NCBI GenBank assembly: GCA_016213725.1
Contig: JACQZS010000252.1
Location: 1 to 61,049 of the forward strand
DNA: 61,049 nucleotides
Direction of reading: 5' to 3'
DNA from: Acidobacteriota bacterium
GTDB lineage: Bacteria > Acidobacteriota > Terriglobia > Bryobacterales > Bryobacteraceae
Shown here: positions 51,034 through 57,972 of the stretch, in pieces
Layout of the letters: the number at the start of each line of letters is the position of its first letter
How positions within the stretch are numbered: position 1 is the first letter of the stretch
Notes under the pieces: model-generated
Database searches by the model: none
What the model saw: only the letters and a program-made list of their open reading frames with translations
Told to the model about the DNA's origin: nothing
Program-made: the position numbers and the translations under genes

Positions 51034-52299
51034 ATGTCAATCATATTAAGACCGAAAACTCTTATTTTTCTGCTTGCCGCCAGCGCCGGAACCACTGCAT
51101 TGGCCACGGACGGGTATTTCTCGAACGGGTACGGTACACAGTGCAAAGCGATGGCTGGCGCCTGTGCCGCGGTATCGAATGATTCCATGGCATCGGCTTC
51201 GAACCCGGCAGCGATGTTCTGGGCAGGCAAGCGGTTTGACTTGGGATTGAATTTTTTCAATCCAAATCGTGATTTTACGGTGACGGGGAACCCATCGGGT
51301 TATCCGGGGACGTTCGGGCTGGCGCCCGGAAAGGTGGAGAGCGATTCGAAGCTGTTCCTGATCCCCAGTTTCGGTGCGAACTGGCGAGTCAGGGAGAACA
51401 CGACGTTTGGGGTCTCGATGTACGGCAATGGGGGCATGAACACCAACTATCCGGCGCCGGTGTTCGGGCAGAAGCCGACGGGAGTGAACCTGTCGCAGAT
51501 GTTTGTCACGCCCACGGTAGCCCAGCGGTTCGGAGGCCGTCACTCGGTGGGATTGACCGCGATCATGGCGTATCAGCGGTTCAAGGCGGAAGGACTAGGC
51601 GCATTTGGGATGTTCTCCAGCGATCCCGCGAAGTTGAGCAACGTAGGGACGGCGAGTTCGATGGGGGTTGGCGGGAAGTTCGGCTACCTGGGGAATCTGA
51701 GCCAGTACATTTCAGTGGGCGGCTACTACCAGACGAAAGTGCTGATGAGCAAGTTCGACAAGTATGCGGGACTGTTCGCGCAGCAGGGCGATTTTGACAT
51801 TCCGGCGGCGTTTTCAGGAGGAGTGAACCTGAAGCTGCTGAAGAACATGTCGGTATCGGCGGACGTGGAGCGGATCCAGTATTCGGGCGTGAAGTCGATC
51901 AGCAACCCCATGCTGCCGAATCTGATGATGGCGAAGTTGGGCATGGACAACGGCGCCGGATTTGGGTGGAAGGACATCACAGTAGGTCGCTTTGGGGTGC
52001 AATTCACCCCGGCGAGGACTTGGACGATCCGCGGGGGGTTCTCGACCGGCGGGCAGCCGATTCCGAATACTGAAGTCATGTTCAACATCCTTGCTCCGGG
52101 CGTTGTGACGAAGCACGCGACGTTTGGCGTGACGCACGGGCTGGGGGGGGGGAAGTTGCTGCATGTGGCAGTGGTGAGGGCATTTTCGGAGTCTGTGACC
52201 GGGCTCAATCCGTTGGATCCCCCGGCTGGCCAGTATGTCAAACTGCACATGAACCAATGGGAATTCGAAGTTGGGTTTTCCTTTGGCGTGAAGAGGTAG
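51034..52299 (+). CDS. OmpP1/FadL/TodX-family outer-membrane transporter
   Basis: A 421-residue protein with signal peptide MSIILRPKTLIFLLAASAGTTALA. It starts DGYFSNGYGTQCKAMAGACAAVSNDSMASASNPAAMFW, the hallmark N-terminal hatch of FadL-type hydrophobic-compound transporters. A beta-barrel with aromatic strands follows. The closing segment QYVKLHMNQWEFEVGFSFGVKR ends in the terminal aromatic-rich strand required for outer-membrane insertion. Likely substrates are long-chain fatty acids or aromatic hydrocarbons. A TACACT hexamer lies at 50902-50907, giving a ~120-nt leader. A 12-bp hairpin (52373-52401) follows the gene. Confidence 0.9.
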   Translation: MSIILRPKTLIFLLAASAGTTALATDGYFSNGYGTQCKAMAGACAAVSNDSMASASNPAAMFWAGKRFDLGLNFFNPNRDFTVTGNPSGYPGTFGLAPGKVESDSKLFLIPSFGANWRVRENTTFGVSMYGNGGMNTNYPAPVFGQKPTGVNLSQMFVTPTVAQRFGGRHSVGLTAIMAYQRFKAEGLGAFGMFSSDPAKLSNVGTASSMGVGGKFGYLGNLSQYISVGGYYQTKVLMSKFDKYAGLFAQQGDFDIPAAFSGGVNLKLLKNMSVSADVERIQYSGVKSISNPMLPNLMMAKLGMDNGAGFGWKDITVGRFGVQFTPARTWTIRGGFSTGGQPIPNTEVMFNILAPGVVTKHATFGVTHGLGGGKLLHVAVVRAFSESVTGLNPLDPPAGQYVKLHMNQWEFEVGFSFGVKR

Positions 52300-52372
52300 C
52301 GGCTGATGGATGAGCCGGATGCAAGGGCGAAGAATGGGAAGAGTATCCGGCTGGAAGGGGAGGAAGACGGGG

Positions 52373-52401
52373 GCAGGAGTGGCGAATTCCGCCACTCCTG
52401 C
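52373..52401. terminator. Hairpin between convergent genes, likely bidirectional terminator
   Basis: GCAGGAGTGGCG (52373-52384) pairs perfectly with CGCCACTCCTGC (52390-52401) around a 5-nt loop. It sits between the FadL-like gene and the leftward sulfur operon, where both need to stop. There is no T run on either side, so efficiency is uncertain. Confidence 0.6.
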
Positions 52402-52444
52402 TCACTGTCTAACTCCCGCCGGGCGGGGCCGGCCGCTCCTTAGA

Positions 52445-53095
52445 TTAGGAGCAGCCGCGGCCTAGTTTGAGTTTCTTGGGGGCAGCGCCTCCGGGGGCTG
52501 GGGCGGAGGGTGCGGGCATGGCCGGGGCGGCGGCGCCGGATTTGCGGGGCGAGGAGCCTCCCATGAATTGGTCGCGGAGGGCTCGGGACTGCTGGTAGCC
52601 GGCGGATTGGGGCTCCTCGCCGCGGAGGCTTTGAGGGGTCATGACCTGGTCCCACCAGGCGGTGATGCCTTCTTTGAGCGAGAGGGCCTGGTAGCCCTTC
52701 ATCGAGAGCAGCAACTGGGTTTGGGCGGGGTGGCCGGCGCCGAGGCCGTAGACGACGATTTTCTTGGAACGCTCGAGGCGGTTGAGGCCTTCGGCGGTGA
52801 AGAGCTGCGAGAGCGGGATGTTGATGGCGGTGGGGATGTGATAGTCGTCGAACTCCCAGGGGTCGCGGAGGTCGATGAGCTGGTAGTCGGCGCGCTTGTC
52901 GAGGATCCAGCGGGCGAGTTCGACGGGCTGGACATGATCGGTCTGGGCGAGCATGGCGTCGACGGTGGCCTGGGGGTTGGCCGAGCTGATGCCGGCGCCG
53001 CCCTGCATGGCGGCGGAGGCGAGGGCGAGGATGCCTCCGGTGAGGAGGACGGCGGCGGCGGCGAGTTTCTTGCCGGCGAGATGGATTTCGAACAT
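52445..53095 (-). CDS. Membrane-anchored rhodanese-fold protein without active-site Cys, with terminal Cys tail
   Basis: A 216-residue protein. An N-terminal signal anchor (KKLAAAAVLLTGGILALASAA) places the rest in the periplasm. The rhodanese fold is clear: VELARWILDKRADYQLIDLRDPWEFDDYHIPTAINIPLSQL, then KKIVVYGLGAGHPAQTQLLLSMKG and ALSLKEGITAWWDQV. In active rhodaneses the loop after VVY holds the catalytic Cys (Y-C-xx-G-x-R); here it reads YGLGAG. The only Cys in the whole protein is residue 215, the penultimate one, at the end of a ~45-residue Ala/Pro/Gly/Lys linker ending KKLKLGRGCS. I infer a mobile sulfur-carrying arm. It is the last gene of the five-gene operon, 5 nt after the YeeE gene. 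Confidence 0.88.
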   Translation of the reverse strand: MFEIHLAGKKLAAAAVLLTGGILALASAAMQGGAGISSANPQATVDAMLAQTDHVQPVELARWILDKRADYQLIDLRDPWEFDDYHIPTAINIPLSQLFTAEGLNRLERSKKIVVYGLGAGHPAQTQLLLSMKGYQALSLKEGITAWWDQVMTPQSLRGEEPQSAGYQQSRALRDQFMGGSSPRKSGAAAPAMPAPSAPAPGGAAPKKLKLGRGCS

Positions 53096-53100
53096 GGGGT

Positions 53101-53706
53101 TTACTGCTCCTTACCGTATGTCTTTTTGAAGAGCTGCCATTTGCCTTCGCTCATTTCGGCGGCCCAGAAGGCTCCGAGTGCGATGACGGCGAGGGCGAAA
53201 GCGCCGGCGCCGTGGCTAATGTTGAGCCATTGGGGGAGGGTGAGCGGGCCGAGGGCGCCGGAGACGTTGAAGTTGTGGATGGAGGGCTCGATGATGGCGA
53301 AGCCGAAGATGCCGGCGAAGATGCCGCCGAGGAAGAAGAGGGCGTCGAGCTTGCCGATGGCGCCGGCGACGACGGCGGTGCCGGGGCAGTAGCCGCCGAG
53401 GATGAAGCCGGTGCCGAGGAGGAGTCCGCCGAGGAGTTGGGGCCAGATGTAGGCGTCGGGGACGTAGATCTGGCTCATGTCAACGATGCCGAGCAGAGAG
53501 AGCCAGGCGAGGCCGAGGCAGGCGACGACGATGGCGGAGAACATGACCTTGAGGACGCCCCAATCCTTGAAAAAGAACTGGGCGGTGAGCTTGAGGGAAG
53601 AGCTGAAGCCGGCGCGTTCGAGCCAGAAGCCGAAGAAGAAGCCGAGAGTGAGGGCGGCGACGATGAAGGCGCCGGTGGAGAGAGTGAGGGGGAAGAGGGA
53701 GTTCAC
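53101..53706 (-). CDS. YeeE/YedE-family sulfur-transport membrane protein (half-size)
   Basis: A 201-residue membrane protein with about five helices of the DUF395/Sulf_transp type. Family marks are GFFFGFWLERAGFSSSLKL at the start and GFILGGYCPGTAVVAGAIGKLD, where Cys107 corresponds to a conserved transport Cys. YeeE/YedE proteins such as bacterial TsuA take up thiosulfate, passing it along conserved Cys residues. Here the protein is half the normal length; the other half is fused to the cytochrome b gene upstream. The start is GTG 53706, overlapping the stop of that gene (GTGA). Frame continues upstream to 53928, but that sequence encodes the other protein. Confidence 0.9.
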   Translation of the reverse strand: MNSLFPLTLSTGAFIVAALTLGFFFGFWLERAGFSSSLKLTAQFFFKDWGVLKVMFSAIVVACLGLAWLSLLGIVDMSQIYVPDAYIWPQLLGGLLLGTGFILGGYCPGTAVVAGAIGKLDALFFLGGIFAGIFGFAIIEPSIHNFNVSGALGPLTLPQWLNISHGAGAFALAVIALGAFWAAEMSEGKWQLFKKTYGKEQ

Positions 53707-54986
53707 AGCCAGATTCTCCTGAGGAAGAAGGCGCCGACGAAGCCGGCGGCGAAGACGGCGAGCATGAAGACGAAGGCTCCGGCAGAGAGGACGCTGCCGC
53801 CGGAGAGGGCGAGTCCGGAGGTGCAGCCGCGGGCCATGCGGGCGCCGACGCCGGAGATGGCGCCGCCGAGGAAGGCGAGCATCCAGCGGGTTTTGGGCGA
53901 GATGCGGGGGCCTTTGTCGGTGGTCCACTTGAGGCGGCCGGCGAGCCAGCCGGAGAGGAGGCCGCCGAGGGCGACGCCGATCAGCTCAAAGACGAGGAAG
54001 TCCATGAGGACGGGTTGGCCGGGCTGGACGTAGTTGCTCCAGTAGGGGTGGGCCGACGCGTAGCCGGGGGCGACGAGGGAGAGGATGAAGGCGAGGTAGC
54101 GGGTGAAACCGCCGGAGGCGCCGAGACCCTGGCCGACGATGAGGAAGGTGGCGAGGAGGGTGAGTCCGAGGCCTAAGCCGGCCCAGTAGCCGGGCCAGTA
54201 TTCCTTCATGCGGAGGGCGGTGAGGAGACGGGAGGGAGCAGGGGCGGGCCGGGGTTCGGGTTGTCCGGCGGCGTGCAGCTCTTCGAGCATTTTTACCTCT
54301 TTCCACCACTTGTGGTGGTGCTTGTAGGCGAACTCTTCGGGGACCATGCCGGTGATCATGGAGAAGAAGGCGGGCTTCTCTTCCGGGAAGACGGCGCCCA
54401 TGTAGACATGGACCATGAGGCCGCTGACGACGACGGCGACGGTAGCGAAGTGGATGACGACGGCCCAGCCGACTACGGTCATAGAGCCCCAGTGGAAGGC
54501 CATGATGAGGCCGGTGACCATGATGATGGGGAACATGATGTAGACCATGACGGCGAACATCTTCTGGCCGGCGTTGTAGATGCCCTGCGGGGGGAGGGGT
54601 TCGTTGGAGCGGCCGAGGATGCGGAGGAGGCGGATGCGGAGCCAGTTGAAGTCGTCGCGGTCGAGGGCGACCTCGCGTTCGAGGACTTCCTGGTGGAAGT
54701 AGGTCTGCCAGCCGAAGATGCCGTAGACGGCAAAGACGGTGATCCAGGTGAGTCCGGCGGCGATGTGGAAGCGGAGGAGATTGGCGCGGGAGCCGAAGAC
54801 CTCCGTGATCATGGTGACGAACCACAGGGGGGCGAAGCGGAAGTGCTCGCTCTGGATGAGGGCGGCGCCGGTGGTGAGTTCGAGGAGCCAGGTGATGGCG
54901 TTGAACCAGTGGAGGAGGATGATGGCGACGTGGTGCTTTTTGATCATCCCCGTAGGAGTGCTGTGCATTTGGACGGCGCTACTCAT
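53703..54986 (-). CDS. Cytochrome b (FdhG/PhsC-like) fused to YeeE/YedE half-transporter
   Basis: A 427-residue membrane protein with two parts. Residues ~15-235 are a formate-dehydrogenase-gamma/PhsC-like cytochrome b with four helices and candidate heme ligands His26 (LLHWFN), His74 (LRFHIAAG), His179 (VIHFATV) and His193 (MVHVYMG). After a Pro-rich linker (QPEPRPAPAP), residues ~260-427 are a YeeE/YedE-type transporter half, with GVGARMARGCTSGLALSGGS (Cys388) as the sulfur-binding Cys motif. I know of no characterised enzyme with this fusion; it would tie quinol-linked electron transfer to sulfur-species transport. It overlaps the ferredoxin gene by 8 nt and the second YeeE gene by 4 nt. 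Confidence 0.88.
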   Translation of the reverse strand: MSSAVQMHSTPTGMIKKHHVAIILLHWFNAITWLLELTTGAALIQSEHFRFAPLWFVTMITEVFGSRANLLRFHIAAGLTWITVFAVYGIFGWQTYFHQEVLEREVALDRDDFNWLRIRLLRILGRSNEPLPPQGIYNAGQKMFAVMVYIMFPIIMVTGLIMAFHWGSMTVVGWAVVIHFATVAVVVSGLMVHVYMGAVFPEEKPAFFSMITGMVPEEFAYKHHHKWWKEVKMLEELHAAGQPEPRPAPAPSRLLTALRMKEYWPGYWAGLGLGLTLLATFLIVGQGLGASGGFTRYLAFILSLVAPGYASAHPYWSNYVQPGQPVLMDFLVFELIGVALGGLLSGWLAGRLKWTTDKGPRISPKTRWMLAFLGGAISGVGARMARGCTSGLALSGGSVLSAGAFVFMLAVFAAGFVGAFFLRRIWL

Positions 54987-55710
54987 CGAACTGGCCCTCC
55001 CCTTTCCGAAGTTGAGTGAAGAAGGCGATGGCCTGGCCGGCGAAAGTGGCGCCGACCATGGCGAGGGCGAGCGGTTTGACTACCTTGCTCCACCACTGGC
55101 CCGAGGAGGGGAGCTGGGGTTGGCGGGGCGGGAACATCTGGGCGACGAGTTCGGGCTCGCCGCGGCGGCCGGCGTAGTAGACGTTGGGGCCGACTTTGAC
55201 GTCGTCGCTTTCGATGCGCTGGGCGCCGCCGGAGTAGACGAGGCGGTAGACGTCGCTACCCGGGTCTTCGAGGTCTCCGAAGTACTTGGCGTGGCCGGTG
55301 CAGGTGGTGACGCAGGCGGGCTGGCGGCCGCGTTCGAGGCGGGCGGAGCAGAAGTCGCACTTGTCGACCTTTTTCGTCGCGGGGTTCAGGTAGCGGGCTT
55401 CGTAGGGGCAGGCCTGGACGCAGAAGCCGCAGCCGATGCAGAGGTTGCGATCGATTTTGACGATGCCGTTCTCGGCGCGGAAGGTGGCGCCGGAAGGGCA
55501 GGGCGAGAGGCAGGGGGCGTCGTCGCAGTGGTTGCACTGGGCGACATAGAAAGCCGAGCGGAGATGGGGGAACTTGCCGACCGCGCCGGTGGGGAGGACG
55601 CGGGTGCGGGCTTGGCCGGGCGGGACGTCCCATTCGGCGTTGCAGGCTGCGGTGCAGGCCTGGCAGCCGACGCAGCGGGTGAGGTCCGTGACCATTGCGT
55701 AGCGTGCCAT
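54979..55710 (-). CDS. Four-cluster 4Fe-4S ferredoxin subunit (PhsB/DmsB-like), membrane-tethered
   Basis: A 243-residue electron-transfer subunit. Sixteen Cys in four groups are visible: 13/16/19/23, 59/62/67/71, 91/94/97/101 and 118/121/133/137, enough for four [4Fe-4S] clusters in the order of PhsB/PsrB/HybA-type proteins. A C-terminal hydrophobic helix (KPLALAMVGATFAGQAIAF, about 209-228) probably anchors it in the membrane. It has no signal peptide, so it likely crosses with the Tat-exported catalytic subunit. It would carry electrons between the Mo active site and cytochrome b. The gene begins 2 nt after the catalytic-subunit stop. Confidence 0.95.
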   Translation of the reverse strand: MARYAMVTDLTRCVGCQACTAACNAEWDVPPGQARTRVLPTGAVGKFPHLRSAFYVAQCNHCDDAPCLSPCPSGATFRAENGIVKIDRNLCIGCGFCVQACPYEARYLNPATKKVDKCDFCSARLERGRQPACVTTCTGHAKYFGDLEDPGSDVYRLVYSGGAQRIESDDVKVGPNVYYAGRRGEPELVAQMFPPRQPQLPSSGQWWSKVVKPLALAMVGATFAGQAIAFFTQLRKGEGQFDE

Positions 55711-55712
55711 GG

Positions 55713-57914
55713 CTAGGTGTGGACCTCCGGTTTGACGCGGACGAAGTTGACGCGCATGCCGGTGCCGCCCATGAGGGGGTCGATCTTGACGCGAGAGATG
55801 AGGGGGGTGTCGGAGGCGCCGCGGGCGTTGGCTTTGTGGAGGCCGGGGGCCTGCTGGCCGAAGCCGTGGGCCATATAGACGCAGTCCTTACGGATGGCGG
55901 CGGTGGGCTGGACGGCGACGGGGAGGGATTCGCTGCCGTCGGAGTTTTGAAGGACGATGCGAGCGCCGGGGGCGAGGCCGAGATCGCGGGCGGCGTGGTC
56001 GTTCATCCAGACGGTGTTTTCACTCATGAGGCCGTTGAGCAGCGCGTTGTTTTCGGTGCGCGCGAAGCTGTGGACGGGGGCGCGGCCGTAGAGGAGGCGG
56101 AACCAGCCGGGGGGCGGATCGGCGGGCGGATGGTAGATGGGGATGGGGTCGTGGCCGAGTTCCTTGAGGGTTTTGGAGGAGAGTTCGATTTTGCCGGACT
56201 CGGTGGGGAAGAGCGGGCCGTCGGCTTCGGTGCGTTGTTCGATGGTGGGGCGGCCTTCGAAGGCCATGGCGCCGCGGGCTTTGAGCTCGGAGAGGGAGAT
56301 GCCCATGGGCTCGATCAATTTGGAGAGATGTTCGTCGGGGTTCTTCCAGGGGAACCAGGCATCGAGGCCGAGACGGGCGGCCATCTGCTTGGCGATCCAC
56401 CAGCCGGGGCGGGAGTCGTGGAGGGGGGCGACAGCGGGTTGGCGGAGGCTGATGAAGGGCCGGGCGGCGGACTCGACGATGTGGGGCGCGTCGTAGCGTT
56501 CGAGGTAGGTGGCTTCGGGGAGGATGAGGTCGGCGTAGAGGGTTTGTTCGACGGGGAGGATGTCGACGACGACGAAGAGGTCGAGGAGTTTGATGGCGGC
56601 GAGGGTGCGCTCGCGCTGGGGGATGGATTCGAGGACGTTCTGGCCGTAGACGATCCAGCTCTTGATGGGGTAAGGCTGGGCGGTGAGGGTGGCTTCGACG
56701 ATGCCGTTGGTGACGCCCTGCTCTTCGGAGGCGAGGGGATAAGTGGTGCCGGCGCCGTCGGCGCGGCCGCGCTTGGATTCGGGGAAGGGGGGGAGCTTGA
56801 AGCTGCCGCGTTTGAGGGCAGTGGGGAGGAGCACGCCGCCGGAGCGGCCCCAGGCGCCGAGGAGGGCGGTGAGGATGGCCATGGCGCGGGCGCGCTGGGT
56901 GTCGTCGCCGTACCACGTGACGTGGCGGCCGGGGTGGAGGACGACGGCGGGCTTGGCGGCGGCCATCATGCGGGCGGTGTCGCGGATTTGGGCGGCGGGG
57001 AGTTCAGTTTCGGCGGAGGCCCATTCGGGGGTGAAGGGCTTCACATGGGCGCGGAGTTCGTCGAGGCCGTGGGCGTGTTTGGCGAGGTAATCCTTATCCT
57101 CGAGGCCTTCGGCAAGGATGACGTTCATCCAGGCGAGGAGGAGGGCGATGTCGGTGCCGGGGCGGATGGGGAGCCATTGGGTGGCTTTGGAGGCGGCGGT
57201 GGAGAAGCGTGGATCGACGACGATGAGCTGGGCACCTTTGGAGAGGCCGTCGGCGAACTGGGTGATCTGGGAGGTGAAGACGTTTTCGCCGAGGTGGGAG
57301 CCGATGAGGACGACGGCTTTGGCGTTGGCGAGGTCGAGGGGCTCGGGGGAGCCGACGCCGCGGCCGAAGGTGAGGGCGTAGCCGACTTCGCGGGGTCCGC
57401 GGCACTGGGCGAAGGCGGGTTCGGCGGAGTTGGGGGTGCCGTAGGCCTTCATGAGGGTGGAGAAGAAGCCGGAGGAGACGCCATGGGGGAGGATGGCGAC
57501 GGACTCGGGGCCGTACTTGGATTTGAGATCGGAGAGGCGGGCGGCGAACCAGTCGAGGGCCTGTTCCCAGGAGATCTCCTGGAAGCGGCCTTCGCCGCGG
57601 GCTCCGGTGCGGAGTTGGGGGCGTTTGAGGCGGTCGGGGTCGTAGAGGGTTTGATGGCCGGCGTTGCCGCGGGCGCAGAGGCGGCCCTGAGTGAGGGGGT
57701 GCTGGGGGTTGCCCTCAATGCGGGCGACGCGGCCGTTCTGGATCTGGGCGAGGGCGCCGCAGCGCCAGAAGCACATTTCGCAGTTGGTGGCGACCTGGAG
57801 GGCGGGTTGGCCGGCACGCTGGCCGGGGGTAGTAGTGGCGGTGGCGGCGGCGGTAGTGGCGGCCGCGGCCGAGGTGGCGCGGAACCAATTCCGGCGGCTG
57901 ATCCCCTGAGGCAT
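55713..57914 (-). CDS. Tat-exported molybdopterin oxidoreductase, catalytic subunit (PhsA/PsrA-like)
   Basis: A 733-residue DMSO-reductase-superfamily enzyme. Tat signal GISRRNWFRATSAAAAT, then a [4Fe-4S] site with Cys45/48/52/80 (CEMCFWRC and GRLCARG). Cys171 in SAEPAFAQCRGPREVGYAL stands where PhsA/PsrA-type enzymes have the Mo-ligating Cys. Selenocysteine is not used here, since no in-frame TGA is needed. GSHLGENVF, HPGRHVTWYGDDTQRARAMAIL and the C-terminal GGTGMRVNFVRVK fit the family. I infer thiosulfate, polysulfide or tetrathionate conversion from the partner genes; formate or other substrates remain possible. The Shine-Dalgarno lies inside a predicted hairpin. First gene of the operon. 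Confidence 0.93.
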   Translation of the reverse strand: MPQGISRRNWFRATSAAAATTAAATATTTPGQRAGQPALQVATNCEMCFWRCGALAQIQNGRVARIEGNPQHPLTQGRLCARGNAGHQTLYDPDRLKRPQLRTGARGEGRFQEISWEQALDWFAARLSDLKSKYGPESVAILPHGVSSGFFSTLMKAYGTPNSAEPAFAQCRGPREVGYALTFGRGVGSPEPLDLANAKAVVLIGSHLGENVFTSQITQFADGLSKGAQLIVVDPRFSTAASKATQWLPIRPGTDIALLLAWMNVILAEGLEDKDYLAKHAHGLDELRAHVKPFTPEWASAETELPAAQIRDTARMMAAAKPAVVLHPGRHVTWYGDDTQRARAMAILTALLGAWGRSGGVLLPTALKRGSFKLPPFPESKRGRADGAGTTYPLASEEQGVTNGIVEATLTAQPYPIKSWIVYGQNVLESIPQRERTLAAIKLLDLFVVVDILPVEQTLYADLILPEATYLERYDAPHIVESAARPFISLRQPAVAPLHDSRPGWWIAKQMAARLGLDAWFPWKNPDEHLSKLIEPMGISLSELKARGAMAFEGRPTIEQRTEADGPLFPTESGKIELSSKTLKELGHDPIPIYHPPADPPPGWFRLLYGRAPVHSFARTENNALLNGLMSENTVWMNDHAARDLGLAPGARIVLQNSDGSESLPVAVQPTAAIRKDCVYMAHGFGQQAPGLHKANARGASDTPLISRVKIDPLMGGTGMRVNFVRVKPEVHT

Positions 57915-57920
57915 GAATCG

Positions 57921-57938
57921 ATCTCCAATTTCGGAGAT
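57921..57938 (-). promoter_or_regulatory. Hairpin covering the ribosome-binding site of the molybdoenzyme gene
   Basis: On the minus strand ATCTCC, six nt (gaaatt), GGAGAT are followed by CGATTC and the ATG. GGAG, the only Shine-Dalgarno candidate (8 nt from the ATG), is the 3' arm of a 6-bp perfect stem, so its pairing would block translation of the operon's first gene. Confidence 0.6.
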
Positions 57939-57972
57939 GCAAGTCTCAAGAAGTGGTGACGGGGAATCTTCG

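Noticed and set aside
55713-57914. Selenocysteine in the molybdoenzyme
   Set aside because: The frame is uninterrupted and the Mo-ligand position is Cys171, so selC is not needed for this gene.
55695-57959. A 754-codon open frame on the plus strand, longer than the molybdoenzyme it opposes
   Set aside because: Its translation is Gly/Glu/Val/Asp-rich with no family motif, a mirror of GC-ending codons of the opposite gene, whose Tat signal, Cys motifs and family order are unmistakable.
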